The notes below the pieces were generated by a model, which made no database searches, was not told where the DNA came from, and was given only the letters and a program-made list of their open reading frames with translations. From NCBI RefSeq assembly GCF_016894445.1, contig NZ_CP056775.1, positions 2,172,001 through 2,236,000 of the forward strand: DNA of 64,000 nt, given 5' to 3'. The position numbers and the translations under genes are program-made. Each line of letters starts with the position of its first letter. The stretch's first letter is position 1. This DNA comes from Dyadobacter sandarakinus (GTDB lineage Bacteria; Bacteroidota; Bacteroidia; Cytophagales; Spirosomataceae). Shown piece by piece: positions 34,156-43,003 of the stretch.

Positions 34156-34692
34156 TTAGGAGTTCGGAGCTTAAATATTTGAAATTAATTCTAACGCACT
34201 AACTAGAATTCTAATAACTATTGTTACAAGTATACTTTAACATATAAAGCTAGTCCATGTTTTTGTGGTAAGACGGGCAAATTGCTGGGTGTAACTGACT
34301 GCAAACGGGTCAGCTGAGATGGTATAGGTAGTTCAGAAAAGCGCTAGACCTAGTTTGAAGAAACCTGTCCCACTAGCACTACCAGCCCAAAAAAGCTCGA
34401 TTTGGGCCTGTTTTGCGCTTGTAACCATTCATATACGCGCTACAAACCTCACCCGGAATCGCCCCTTTCGCACTCGGATACAACCCACATCCGTCAGGCT
34501 ACGCCAACCTTTCCGCCCCGGTACAGTTGCTGTTTTTCACAGTTCAGGCAGCAAGTGGAACAGTTCGCCCAGGCTTCGCTGCCCTGACAGGCACACTGGT
34601 ATTACCTTGCATCCTGTTGAAGCACTCAGCGCCGGAACCAACCCATGCACGGTGTCCGTCATCCGTATTATCAACGAAAAAATCTGTTAGCT
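34156..34692. other. Intergenic region, AT-rich at its left end
   Basis: About 540 nt between divergent small genes. The first 110 nt are AT-rich and should hold the promoter of the minus-strand small gene. An open frame at 34355-34690 (+) has no signal, domain or plausible composition and is not called. Confidence 0.5.
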
Positions 34693-34884
34693 ATGATAAA
34701 GAAGTATGCGATTTATGCCGGCATCAGTGCATTGCTGATGCTGGCCGCCTGCTCGCCTCATCCCGAGACTCCGGCCAGGCCCGGTGTGGCCGAAGGTGAT
34801 ACCACCGGAAAGCTGCCTGTCCGGTATGTTTACGACGAATTTGCGCATAAGCTGGTGCATGTGCAGGTATGCAACCAGATCTGA
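34693..34884 (+). CDS. Small lipoprotein
   Basis: A 63-residue protein beginning MIKKYAIYAGISALLMLAAC, a complete lipoprotein signal with lipobox L-A-A-C. After processing about 44 residues remain (SPHPETPARPGVAEGDTTG and a tail with VYDEFAHKLVHVQV). A longer in-frame start at 34645 is rejected because it places a charged segment ahead of the signal. It is convergent with the OmpA-like gene 20 nt away. The function is unknown. Confidence 0.65.
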   Translation: MIKKYAIYAGISALLMLAACSPHPETPARPGVAEGDTTGKLPVRYVYDEFAHKLVHVQVCNQI

Positions 34885-34904
34885 GTGCGCATGCGAACCC
34901 ATTT

Positions 34905-35735
34905 TTACAGGATTACAAATTCCACCCGGCGGTTCTTCTTTTTGTTTTCTTCGGAATCGTTGGGCGCCATGGGGTCACGCGGGCCACGGCCGGCAACTTT
35001 AAGCCTTTTTCCCTGGATTCCCTTTCCGGTCAGGTAAGCTATTACCGCCTCGCACCGGTTTTTCGACAATCGTACATTGGCATTGAAGTCGCCGGTATTA
35101 TCCGTATAGCCACGGATTTCTATGCGCATTCCGGGATGTTCTTTCAGGAGATCTGCAAGGCGGTTAAGTTCTTCAAACGACTCGGGGCGAAGGTCCGGAC
35201 TGCTCTGATTGAAATAAATATGATTGAGCCGCACAGCTTCTCCTTTTTTGATTTCGCTGAAGTTCCGGGTTGTGGGTGCACTCCTAATGTCCTGAGTGGG
35301 TTTGGCGCGGCTGCCATCCTGCACAAGGCGATCAGGTATCAAGAAAAGGTCAACGCTGGTCCTGCCGTCCCGCAGCGATTGACCGGCATCAAATGTAAAC
35401 TGGGCCATTTCGAAATCACCTGCAACTGCATTGACCAGGTACACCTTACCCGAATCAAGCCGTACGCGGGCTTTTCCCGGCCCGGACTGTAACGGTAAGA
35501 AGTCTTTTCTCCCCTCCTGCACAATCGTAATCCGGGCATTGCGGATCGGGGCTTTGGTTTGTACAGATAAAATATTGAAATCAAAGTCACGGGCATGCGG
35601 GATGGGATCTGCCTGCACCTGGCTTGTACCCTGAGCGAGGCTTGCAGCATGCCCGGCAACCAGGAGAACGCCAAGCAGTACTGCCTGCCGAAGCTTACTG
35701 AAATGTTCCCTAAGTTCTGAAACCAACATGCTCAT
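34905..35735 (-). CDS. OmpA-family peptidoglycan-binding protein
   Basis: A 276-residue envelope protein. I chose the ATG at 35735, 13 nt after the stop of the enolase-superfamily gene; the longer frame to 35837 lies inside that gene. The signal peptide is AVLLGVLLVAGHAASLAQ. A middle domain (DFNILSVQTKAPIRNARITI) resembles a carboxypeptidase-regulatory-like fold. The C-terminal OmpA domain has IYFNQSSPDLRPESFEELNR, IEIRGYTDNTG and LSKNRCEAVIAYLTGKGI, which binds peptidoglycan. It links outer envelope and cell wall. It is co-directional with and close to the enolase-superfamily gene. Confidence 0.88.
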   Translation of the reverse strand: MSMLVSELREHFSKLRQAVLLGVLLVAGHAASLAQGTSQVQADPIPHARDFDFNILSVQTKAPIRNARITIVQEGRKDFLPLQSGPGKARVRLDSGKVYLVNAVAGDFEMAQFTFDAGQSLRDGRTSVDLFLIPDRLVQDGSRAKPTQDIRSAPTTRNFSEIKKGEAVRLNHIYFNQSSPDLRPESFEELNRLADLLKEHPGMRIEIRGYTDNTGDFNANVRLSKNRCEAVIAYLTGKGIQGKRLKVAGRGPRDPMAPNDSEENKKKNRRVEFVIL

Positions 35736-35748
35736 AAGTCCTGCCTCG

Positions 35749-37131
35749 TCATGCAAAAAGATTTTCGTAGTGCCTGGATCCCACCAAAATACCGCCACTT
35801 TCGGCATAAAAGGTATCATCCGTAAGGTATACACCATTTTGGGTCTTCGTCCAGGTTGCTGAGGCTCTTGGGTGGTAGGTCATGAGGCGGTCCCAGTTTT
35901 TGTAATACTGATGTCCATTGGTCTCCTGCAAGCCAACGTTCATACCGGGAAAAGGTTGCAGACGTGCGGCCACATTTTTGTTCCAGTCTACCAGGACAGG
36001 ATTTACGGTCAGGTCGGCGCAAAAGCAGGGTACTTTCTTTTCGTAGGCAAGCTGCGTAATCTTCATGGTCATACTGAGGGTTTTGGCGATCGCTTTTACC
36101 GCAATAGCGGAGTAGCCCAGCTCCATGCGGTGAGCGGCATCTTCCACGGTATGCGCGCTTTCGTCAGCGGCTACCCGCACGCCCAGGTCACCCACATAAG
36201 CCTCATTACTTTCCTCAAAGGGTTCCTCTATGACGGCAATCTGGTCGAATGCGCCGATTTTCATGGCATGGTCCAGAAACCGCAGCAGGGTTTCCTTCTT
36301 CTCATACCGGCCGTTCGCATCAAAATAGTATGGGATTTTACCGGTAGCGGTATGAGGTGTTTCAAAATGCCCGACTGCCTTGTGCACTGCAGTGAGAAAT
36401 GCCATGTCTTTCTCAATCATTTCCTGCTGCGTGCCTGGTGCGCCGGTTTTTAGCTTCATGATAAAATAACCTTCCTCTGCCGCCTGCCTGATGCGCTCAG
36501 CCGTGGTCCCCACACTGAACGAAGGAATGCTCGCAACCTTGCTATGCCGGTAGGACAATCCGGGCCGGTAAGCCTCCGGGATCATTTCATTGAAAGTCCG
36601 GATGTTATTCTCCGCTGCAAAAAGCTGCCACACTGCATTGTCAACACACACGAGCGCATTGAGGGCGAAGGTTTTCCGGAGGTCGGGATTGCCGGTGATC
36701 TTTTTTCCATAGGACAGTACTTCCGGCAGCAGGTCATCGAGCAATCGCACCGGATCGGTGAAGGTTGTGCCTTTGACAAGCTGCAGAGCGTGCTCACTCA
36801 TGGCGTACATCAATGCATTGCCGGCACTTTCGGAATGGGCTGCAAAAACGCTGGCGTCCGACCATAATACACCCTGGGTACCCAATCCTACTTTCCGCAA
36901 GCCACTGTCTGATTCGAGCATGGCTGCAGTTTGCCAGCTGTCGGTAATCGCGCTGCCTTTGAAGCGGTAGGGATGCAGGGGCTCGCGCTCGAAATTGGAA
37001 CTTACCTGCGTGATACTGATCTTTTTCATGGATATTGTTTTTGCCGAGCTACCGTTCCACACTGCTGGCATTGCCGCCGTCAACAGCGCTGCGTCGCGCA
37101 GAAAAGCCCGCCTGGAAATGGATAGTGGCAT
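35749..37131 (-). CDS. Enolase-superfamily enzyme (mandelate racemase/MLE-like), Tat-exported
   Basis: A 460-residue protein with a twin-arginine signal (SISRRAFLRDAALLTAA). The enolase-superfamily ligands appear in order: K-x-K in FIMKLKTG, metal Asp in YYFDANGRY, Glu in VIEEPFEE, Asp in VAADESAHT and the second catalytic Lys in IAVKAIAKT. This is the muconate-lactonising-enzyme-like arrangement used by dipeptide epimerases and sugar-acid dehydratases. Export by Tat is unusual for the superfamily and suggests a periplasmic substrate. The specificity cannot be told. The OmpA gene follows after 13 nt. Confidence 0.85.
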   Translation of the reverse strand: MPLSISRRAFLRDAALLTAAMPAVWNGSSAKTISMKKISITQVSSNFEREPLHPYRFKGSAITDSWQTAAMLESDSGLRKVGLGTQGVLWSDASVFAAHSESAGNALMYAMSEHALQLVKGTTFTDPVRLLDDLLPEVLSYGKKITGNPDLRKTFALNALVCVDNAVWQLFAAENNIRTFNEMIPEAYRPGLSYRHSKVASIPSFSVGTTAERIRQAAEEGYFIMKLKTGAPGTQQEMIEKDMAFLTAVHKAVGHFETPHTATGKIPYYFDANGRYEKKETLLRFLDHAMKIGAFDQIAVIEEPFEESNEAYVGDLGVRVAADESAHTVEDAAHRMELGYSAIAVKAIAKTLSMTMKITQLAYEKKVPCFCADLTVNPVLVDWNKNVAARLQPFPGMNVGLQETNGHQYYKNWDRLMTYHPRASATWTKTQNGVYLTDDTFYAESGGILVGSRHYENLFA

Positions 37132-37269
37132 AGGATTAGGTAGGTTGGTTTACATACAAAGACGCCATTTCCTATTTATAACCTCCCGGCAACCTCAAAC
37201 ATGCTTCCATTGATCCGTACAGAACATCCCTGCGTAAGTATTTCCGTATTCATCAACTTAACGAAAACC

Positions 37270-38427
37270 ATGTACACCCGAAAAACGAACTTCAACCGCT
37301 CTGTGATAGCAGGCTTATTTGCAGCGCCTGCCATGATCGCACTGCTCACACTGTCGTCCTGCGGATCCTCTTCCAGCAATGGCTCCAACAAAGATTCGCT
37401 CACTGCAGATTCGGATACAACTTCCACACTGAAAGACATAAAGCCCGCGGGTGAAGCCCCGGCCTGGGCACCCGACATGAAGCCACAAATGCAGGCTGTC
37501 ATCGAAAAACTGGCCAGCTACAAAGATGCGCCTATTCCGGGTCTGACAGCCATGGAAGCCCGTAAGAACCATACGCCTACCGACGCGGTAAAAGACCTCG
37601 CAAAGGAAAATCAGGTTCCCATGCCCGCACCAATGGTCGATACTGTCGGCAGGAACATTCCCGTAAAAGGTGACAGTATTCATGCGCGTATTTACACGCC
37701 AACAACAGGAACTGCTCCTTTTCCCGTGATCGTGTACTACCATGGAGGTGGATTTGTGATCGCGGATCTGGATGTGTATGATGCGTCAGCTAAAGGTCTG
37801 GCCGAGCAGACGGGCGCAATTGTCGTGTCGGTAGCTTACCGGCTTGCACCTGAGCACAAGTTCCCGACAGCCCATGACGATGCATATGCGGCTTATGCGT
37901 GGGTTGTCAAAAATGCGATTGCGCTGAAAGGTGACCCGAAAAGGATCGCGGTCGCCGGCGAAAGTGCCGGGGGGAATCTGGCTGCCAATGTAAGCATGAT
38001 GGCACGCGATAAAAAGGAAACACTGCCGGTGCACCAACTGCTGGTGTACCCGGTGGCAGGCTCGGACATGAATACTGAATCGTACAGGAAGTATGCGGCA
38101 GCCAAGCCGCTGGACAAGCCGATGATGGAATGGTTTGTAAAAAATTACCTGAAAAATATGGGTGAAGCGAAAGATCCGCGTATCAATCTCGTAGGTGCGA
38201 ATCTGAAAGGTCTGCCGCCTACCACCATTGTACTTGCTGAGATCGACCCGCTTGAAAAAGACGGTGAAATACTGGGTGAAAAACTGAAAGCGGCGGGTGT
38301 AAAAGTGAATTCAAAAACTTATTCGGGAGTAACCCATGAGTTTTTTGGCATGTCGCTGGTGGTACCGGAATCCAAAGATGCGCTGGCATTTGCAGCTGAC
38401 GAACTGAAGAATGCCTTCAAAAAGTAA
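37270..38427 (+). CDS. Alpha/beta-hydrolase esterase lipoprotein (HSL family)
   Basis: A 385-residue lipoprotein, start chosen at 37270 (MYTRKTNFNRS) so that the signal ends in the lipobox L-S-S-C. The hormone-sensitive-lipase family signature is complete: oxyanion motif YYHGGGFV, nucleophile GESAGGN, acid in EIDPLEKDGE and His in GVTHEFFG. It hydrolyses short-chain esters at the cell envelope. A strong terminator follows. It is divergent from the enolase-superfamily gene. Confidence 0.92.
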   Translation: MYTRKTNFNRSVIAGLFAAPAMIALLTLSSCGSSSSNGSNKDSLTADSDTTSTLKDIKPAGEAPAWAPDMKPQMQAVIEKLASYKDAPIPGLTAMEARKNHTPTDAVKDLAKENQVPMPAPMVDTVGRNIPVKGDSIHARIYTPTTGTAPFPVIVYYHGGGFVIADLDVYDASAKGLAEQTGAIVVSVAYRLAPEHKFPTAHDDAYAAYAWVVKNAIALKGDPKRIAVAGESAGGNLAANVSMMARDKKETLPVHQLLVYPVAGSDMNTESYRKYAAAKPLDKPMMEWFVKNYLKNMGEAKDPRINLVGANLKGLPPTTIVLAEIDPLEKDGEILGEKLKAAGVKVNSKTYSGVTHEFFGMSLVVPESKDALAFAADELKNAFKK

Positions 38428-38451
38428 GTACCGGAAAAGCGAAGTCGTAGT

Positions 38452-38486
38452 AACCCTGGTATGGAATCATACCAGGGTTTATTTTT
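38452..38486. terminator. Intrinsic terminator after the esterase gene
   Basis: AACCCTGGTATG (38452-38463) pairs with CATACCAGGGTT (38468-38479), a 12-bp stem with a GAAT tetraloop, followed by a T-rich stretch. It lies between the convergent esterase and Nudix genes. Confidence 0.85.
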
Positions 38487-38495
38487 TACAAAAAA

Positions 38496-38954
38496 TCATA
38501 CAACAAGCGCCACCAGCCTGTCGATCAATTCGGCTTGCTTTTCATTGATCCTGGTCTTTGCCTCTGCTACTGAAAACCAGACCGCTTTGTCTACTTCCGG
38601 GTATGTCTCCACTTTGCCGGACTTCGGCGGCCAGGCAAGCTCAAAGGTATTGCTGACGATGGCATCTGCATCCAGGTCACCTTCCACCGCCCATGCCTGG
38701 ATCACCTTTCCGCCTTTTTGCCTGATCGTACCCAGTGGCAGGAACGTACCCGTCACCGGAGAGCCGATTTCTTCTTCAAACTCACGCTGTGCTGCGGCCA
38801 ATGCTTCTTCGCTGTCGTCATACTCACCTTTCGGGATTGTCCAGCTACCCAGGTCTTTTTTCACAAAAAAAGGTCCTCCCGGATGCACCAGAAGGACTTC
38901 CAATTCATTATTTGTCTTTCTATACAAAAGAATTCCTGCACTTTGCCGCGGCAT
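38496..38954 (-). CDS. Nudix hydrolase
   Basis: A 152-residue cytosolic protein. The Nudix box is exact: G-EYDDS-E-EALAAAQ-REFEEEIG (about 42-63), preceded by GSWTIPKG. The start RQSAGILLYRKTNNELEVLLVHPGG is that of the bis(5'-nucleosyl)-tetraphosphatase/NTP-cleaning subgroup with a DUF-type N-terminus. It hydrolyses nucleoside diphosphates linked to another moiety; the true substrate is open. The DoxX-like gene lies 11 nt upstream on the same strand. Confidence 0.92.
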   Translation of the reverse strand: MPRQSAGILLYRKTNNELEVLLVHPGGPFFVKKDLGSWTIPKGEYDDSEEALAAAQREFEEEIGSPVTGTFLPLGTIRQKGGKVIQAWAVEGDLDADAIVSNTFELAWPPKSGKVETYPEVDKAVWFSVAEAKTRINEKQAELIDRLVALVV

Positions 38955-38965
38955 CGCTTTTTGTT

Positions 38966-39373
38966 TTAATGCTTTTTAAAAGGAATCAACTCCCGCAATC
39001 CTGCATCGCGCAGGTACAATCCCGCCCACACCAGTATGCCCAAAACCAGCGCAAAATACAAAGACTGGCCAGCCATGATCATTACGGCGATCGCTCCCCC
39101 CAAATAACCGGTTATCAGAATTGCACCCAATATGGACGTTCTGGGAATGATATAGAGGATTGTACTGATCAGCAATGCAATGCCAATACCCTGTACAGCA
39201 TCGGCAGGCCAGCCCAGCGCAACCGAACCTTCCATGGAATGCGACTCTTTAATTACCTTCATCACAGCGTCAAAAAGCAGAAAAAGGGCGCATAAGCCAC
39301 TAATAACCCGGCCTGCAATCACACTTTTTGTCGCTTTCATTTTGGGTTCTGAATACATCATTGTCGTTTCCAT
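38966..39373 (-). CDS. DoxX-like membrane protein
   Basis: A 135-residue protein with four transmembrane helices (start METTMMYSEPKMKATKS at 39373; an in-frame ATG at 39415 is possible). The pattern VIAGRVISGLCALFLLFDAV, then TILYIIPRTSILGAILITGY and GGAIAVMIMAG is that of the DoxX-like family (DUF4345/DoxX_2). Members are linked to quinone or redox functions in the inner membrane, mostly uncharacterised. It is followed 11 nt later by the Nudix gene. Confidence 0.85.
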   Translation of the reverse strand: METTMMYSEPKMKATKSVIAGRVISGLCALFLLFDAVMKVIKESHSMEGSVALGWPADAVQGIGIALLISTILYIIPRTSILGAILITGYLGGAIAVMIMAGQSLYFALVLGILVWAGLYLRDAGLRELIPFKKH

Positions 39374-39494
39374 AGAATAACCGGTTAGCTGTTTAGGTAT
39401 AAACTGATGATTCAAAATTACGGCTGTTTTGAATCAGTGACAGCGGGTAAATACGGCAATGAAAGGGGGCAAATGCGACATTTATCCAATGCCG

Positions 39495-40433
39495 CTAAAC
39501 CGTCTGAATAAAGTCTGCCATTTTCTTCAACCCTGCACTGTCCGGGAGTGTACCGGTTCCTGCTTCCAGATTATCGGTAAGGTGCTTCACGTCGGAAGTT
39601 CCCGGGATGACGCAGGTTACAGCCGGATTGCCAATGATGTATTTGAGGAAAAATTGCGCCCAGCTTTTGATACCGTAATCCGCTGCCCAGCCCGGCAGCT
39701 CTTTCCCTTTTACCGCCCTGAAAAGAGCACCCTGCTCAAAAGGTTCATTGATAAGGACAGCTACCTTGCGCTCGGCAGCAGCGTGCAGGAGACTTCTCTC
39801 GGCATTCCGCGAGCGTAAGGAGTAGTTAAACTGGACAAAATCAATCTGTTCCGACCGGATAATTTGTTCAAGCCGGGAATGGGCTGAATCGGTGTAATGT
39901 GTAATTCCGATGTAGCGAACCTTGCCTTGTTCCTTCCAGTCTTTTAGTGTCTTGAGATGTGTCTGCCAATCCTGAAGGTTGTGTACCTGGATGAGGTCGA
40001 GCTTCGTCCTGCCCATTTTGCGCATGGAGTCGTTCATCTGGTCAATGCCTGCCTGCTTCCCGGTAGTCCATACCTTGGTAGCAAAAAAGAAGTCATTGTT
40101 GATGCCCAAGTCCCGGGTCAGATCGCCGATCACCTGCTCGGCCCGGCCGTACATGGGAGATGAATCGATGACTTTGCCGCCCAATGCTTTCATTTTCACC
40201 AGTACATCTTTGAGCCCGGACGCCTCGGTACCCGAAGGGGCCACATCAAACTGCTGCCAGGATCCCAGGCCCACCACAGGCAGCTTTTCACCGGTTGAAG
40301 GAATAGCTCTCTGTATCATTGGTTTGTCGGGATGATGGGTTTGTGCCAGAAGCAATGCGGGTGAAAACACGGCGGCTCCTCCGGCCACTCCCATGGTTTT
40401 CAAAACATCTCTTCTGGAAAAAATATGCCTCAT
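39495..40433 (-). CDS. Aldo/keto reductase with Tat signal
   Basis: A 312-residue oxidoreductase with a twin-arginine signal (FSRRDVLKTMGVAGGA). The AKR tetrad is visible: Asp in KVIDSSPMYG with Tyr in MYGRAEQ, Lys in FFATKVWT and His in LIQVHNLQDW. The NADPH-binding end has CVIPGTSDVKHLTDNL. It reduces carbonyl compounds; a periplasmic location is unusual because the cofactor must be supplied folded, which Tat permits. The gene is monocistronic. Confidence 0.9.
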   Translation of the reverse strand: MRHIFSRRDVLKTMGVAGGAAVFSPALLLAQTHHPDKPMIQRAIPSTGEKLPVVGLGSWQQFDVAPSGTEASGLKDVLVKMKALGGKVIDSSPMYGRAEQVIGDLTRDLGINNDFFFATKVWTTGKQAGIDQMNDSMRKMGRTKLDLIQVHNLQDWQTHLKTLKDWKEQGKVRYIGITHYTDSAHSRLEQIIRSEQIDFVQFNYSLRSRNAERSLLHAAAERKVAVLINEPFEQGALFRAVKGKELPGWAADYGIKSWAQFFLKYIIGNPAVTCVIPGTSDVKHLTDNLEAGTGTLPDSAGLKKMADFIQTV

Positions 40434-40480
40434 GATCTGGTAACAGGATTTATAACAAGGTTGTCTGCCAAGTTACAAAT

Positions 40481-40512
40481 AAAAAAGAAGCCGGATCAAC
40501 GACCCGGCTTCT
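40481..40512 (-). terminator. Intrinsic terminator after a lipoprotein gene
   Basis: AGAAGCCGG (40486-40494) pairs with CCGGCTTCT (40504-40512), a 9-bp stem. On the minus strand TTTTTT follows. It ends the lipoprotein gene at 40540. Confidence 0.85.
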
Positions 40513-40539
40513 CACTTGTGACTCAGATTTAGTTTGGTC

Positions 40540-40965
40540 TTAGAGTTTTTCTATGGCCAGCTGTACCTTATAGTCGTCCAGGCGGGGTGACTGCGATGTC
40601 TCGGGATAAGGAAGAACGCTGCTTACTTTCAGCAGGTACTTCTGAGCACCGAGTACAAACGTCTGGCTGTCAGTCTTCGCATCCCCTTTGAAGTTAACCA
40701 CCACCTCCGCTTCGTTACTGCCTTCCGACACGTCGAAAAGCAACTTTGCATCTCCTGCCTGAATGCAGACCACATTTTTGGGACAGCGACTGTCTGAAAC
40801 ATCTTTCAGATCTACTTTAAGGTCGGCACCCGGCACTGCAACTGCCGTCCGCGTCCGGTAAGGCACGCTGGTAGTCTGGTACTCGGCTTGTTGCACAACC
40901 TGATCCTCTTTTTCACAGGCTATGGCACAAATGGCCATTGCGGCGAGTAATACTATTTTTTTCAT
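40540..40965 (-). CDS. Lipoprotein of unknown function
   Basis: A 141-residue protein with a lipoprotein signal, lipobox I-A-C after MKKIVLLAAMAICA. The mature part has two cysteines (SRCPKNVVCIQAG) that could form a disulfide, and beta-strand alternation to the end. I do not recognise the family. A terminator follows and a tiny membrane-protein gene lies upstream on the same strand. Confidence 0.7.
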   Translation of the reverse strand: MKKIVLLAAMAICAIACEKEDQVVQQAEYQTTSVPYRTRTAVAVPGADLKVDLKDVSDSRCPKNVVCIQAGDAKLLFDVSEGSNEAEVVVNFKGDAKTDSQTFVLGAQKYLLKVSSVLPYPETSQSPRLDDYKVQLAIEKL

Positions 40966-41036
40966 GCTAATGTGAATGTTAAATACAGCTTATAGAAACT
41001 GCCTTCCTGCAAAAGGTTGTAACATTCCAATATTTT

Positions 41037-41180
41037 TTATGTTTCGCTGCGCGTGCCACGGTACCATTCCACAAACTTGCGCCGGAAGGCAAGGCCCAGC
41101 GCAAGTACAAGCGGCAGGAGCAGTAAAGAGAGCAGCAGAACTCCGTAAAAAGCCGAAAAATGAGCAGTATCCGATTTCAT
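41037..41180 (-). CDS. 47-residue single-span membrane protein
   Basis: Reading MKSDTAHFSAFYGVLLLSLL and so on, the frame encodes one long hydrophobic helix (about residues 12-32) and a basic, tryptophan-containing tail (RRKFVEWYRGTRSET). This is a typical small bitopic membrane protein. The function is unknown. No strong Shine-Dalgarno is visible, as is usual here. It lies between the two lipoprotein genes on the same strand. Confidence 0.6.
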   Translation of the reverse strand: MKSDTAHFSAFYGVLLLSLLLLPLVLALGLAFRRKFVEWYRGTRSET

Positions 41181-41290
41181 AGGTGGAGGTGGATTAATGA
41201 ACGATCTGGCGGAAATTAAACATCGGGCATTACCACCACCAATCCGATGAGCTGCCGGCAGAAATGAAAAAACGTCCGGTTCATGACCAT

Positions 41291-41318
41291 AAAAAAACGC
41301 CGGGACTTGCCCGGCGTT
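41291..41318 (-). terminator. Intrinsic terminator after a lipoprotein gene
   Basis: AACGCCGGG (41296-41304) pairs with CCCGGCGTT (41310-41318), a 9-bp stem with a 5-nt loop and a T-run on the minus strand. It ends the lipoprotein gene at 41351. Confidence 0.85.
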
Positions 41319-41350
41319 CCGCTGTTTCAGTATTTGTAAAAGTCTCTACC

Positions 41351-41827
41351 CTACTTTTTCTTGAATTCAAGATACTCCTCGGTGGAGGCATTACTTGCCG
41401 TATTGGTCAGTTTAAGGGTAATGTTGATTTGCGGGATACCGCTGCCGTTCACGATCTTGGTAGCGACACCTTCCACCTTTTGCCTGAGCAGCACACCATT
41501 GTCCTGCTCTACATCCACGGTTTCATTAATGGTAAATGTATCTGCAGTGGACGGTACGACGTTCACCAGGGTATATTTCTGATTGAGGGTCAGGACGGTG
41601 CCCGCCGCAGTTACCTTTACTACTTTGGTGTAAACAATGCCAAGCTGATTTTTGACAAGCGGAGTCACCACCCAGTCGTGGTTGATGGTTGTCGGGCCGT
41701 CTATGGTGGTTGTCCAGTAGTTTCCTGTAAACTCCGGCGCAAAATCGAACTCGGGGGTAACCGCCTCATCGTCATGCTTGCAAGCGCCCATAAAAATAAC
41801 CAGACAAAAGAAAATCAACTTTTTCAT
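41351..41827 (-). CDS. Lipoprotein of unknown function
   Basis: A 158-residue protein, start chosen at 41827 (MKKLIFFCLVIFMGAC) because this gives a proper lipobox M-G-A-C; the longer frame to 41929 adds a histidine-rich non-signal stretch. The mature part (KHDDEAVTPEFDFAPEFTG and later TINHDW) is beta-rich with Thr and Val alternation. I do not recognise the family. A terminator follows. Confidence 0.68.
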   Translation of the reverse strand: MKKLIFFCLVIFMGACKHDDEAVTPEFDFAPEFTGNYWTTTIDGPTTINHDWVVTPLVKNQLGIVYTKVVKVTAAGTVLTLNQKYTLVNVVPSTADTFTINETVDVEQDNGVLLRQKVEGVATKIVNGSGIPQINITLKLTNTASNASTEEYLEFKKK

Positions 41828-41943
41828 ACTACTGCGTTCGTGTAATTGTTTGATGATATTGATGAATGTGTTCACAATAACGGTAACGTAACGTGAACCG
41901 CATAACATTAAGTGAAAATGATGATGCAAACTTTTTCTACTTG

Positions 41944-42927
41944 CTAAACCTCCTTGCCAAAAGGCAGCCGCGCAAGGTCAACATTCCCTCCGGACAAGAT
42001 AATCCCCACATTTTTTCCCGTGAATGCCTCCCTGTTTTTTAGCAATGCAGCCAGTGCTACGGCGCCCGAAGGTTCGACCACAAGCTTCATCCGCTCCCAC
42101 AGATACTGCATGGCGGCAATGATCTCCGTATCGGAAACAGTAAAAATATCAGCTACATGCTCCCGGATCAAAGGCAGGGTTTTGTCACCGAGATAGGTCA
42201 ACAGGCCATCCGCAATGGTTTTTACGTAGGGAGCCCTTTCTATTTTACCCGAACGAAATGAAAGCACGGCATCGGCAGCGCCCTCGGGTTCCCCTGCGTA
42301 AACCCGGGTTCCGGGTGAAAAGTAATGTGCGCTAAGGCCCGTACCGCTCAGGAGCCCGCCCCCTCCTACCGGTGCAAAAATGGCATCCAGCCGTACGCCT
42401 GCATCGCTGATCAGCTCCGCAGCAGCCGTCGCTTGTCCCGCAATTACTTCGTAGTTGTTGAAAGGGTGTATGAATGTGGCGCCGGTACGGGCGATTACTT
42501 CCTGCACATTCCGCTCACGCTCCTCCGGTGTATTCATGCAGAAAATAATTTCCGCTCCATAATCCTTTACTGCGCTGATCTTTACCTGAGGCGAGTTCTC
42601 GGGCATCACAATGTAGGCTTTGGCACCAACCTTTGCCGCGGCAAATGCAATGGCCTGGGCGTGGTTGCCCGACGAATGCGTGGTTACCCCATTCCTCAAC
42701 TGTTCCTTCGTCAGCGAGAGAATGGCATTGAGCCCGCCCCGTGCTTTGAACGCGCCGATTTTCTGCAGGTTTTCGGGCTTGAAGTACAGGTTTGTACCGG
42801 ACAGGTTGTTCAGGAATGCAGAAGTAAGCACCGGGGTACGATGAATGTACGGTGCAATGAGCATGTGAGCAGCTTCGATCGTCTGCCGGGTCGGTACATT
42901 TTGTAACATGGCCTCGTGTTGGTTCAC
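41944..42927 (-). CDS. Threonine/serine dehydratase (PLP fold type II)
   Basis: A 327-residue cytosolic PLP enzyme. The PLP lysine is in GAFKARGGLNA, the substrate loop is THSSGNHAQA, the phosphate-binding glycine loop is APVGGGGLLSG and the C-terminal Ser/Gly region is IILSGGNVDL. There is no ACT domain, so it is the catabolic-type threonine ammonia-lyase or a serine racemase. It deaminates threonine to 2-oxobutanoate or serine to pyruvate. ATG at 42909 is an alternative start. The gene stands alone. Confidence 0.92.
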   Translation of the reverse strand: MNQHEAMLQNVPTRQTIEAAHMLIAPYIHRTPVLTSAFLNNLSGTNLYFKPENLQKIGAFKARGGLNAILSLTKEQLRNGVTTHSSGNHAQAIAFAAAKVGAKAYIVMPENSPQVKISAVKDYGAEIIFCMNTPEERERNVQEVIARTGATFIHPFNNYEVIAGQATAAAELISDAGVRLDAIFAPVGGGGLLSGTGLSAHYFSPGTRVYAGEPEGAADAVLSFRSGKIERAPYVKTIADGLLTYLGDKTLPLIREHVADIFTVSDTEIIAAMQYLWERMKLVVEPSGAVALAALLKNREAFTGKNVGIILSGGNVDLARLPFGKEV

Positions 42928-42947
42928 GGAAAATAACTAAAAACTGT

Positions 42948-42980
42948 GAAAACAAAGAAGCCCGCTTTGCAGCGGGCTTC
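42948..42980 (-). terminator. Intrinsic terminator after the OmpA-like lipoprotein gene
   Basis: GAAGCCCGC (42957-42965) pairs with GCGGGCTTC (42972-42980), 9 bp with a 6-nt loop; on the minus strand a TTTGTTTTC tail follows. It ends the gene at 43004. Confidence 0.85.
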
Positions 42981-43003
42981 CCAAATGAACTTATGATCTT
43001 TTC

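Noticed and set aside
34355..34690. Open frame of 111 codons (+) ahead of the small lipoprotein
   Set aside because: Arg/Pro-rich random-looking composition, no domain, and it ends at the lipoprotein start region.
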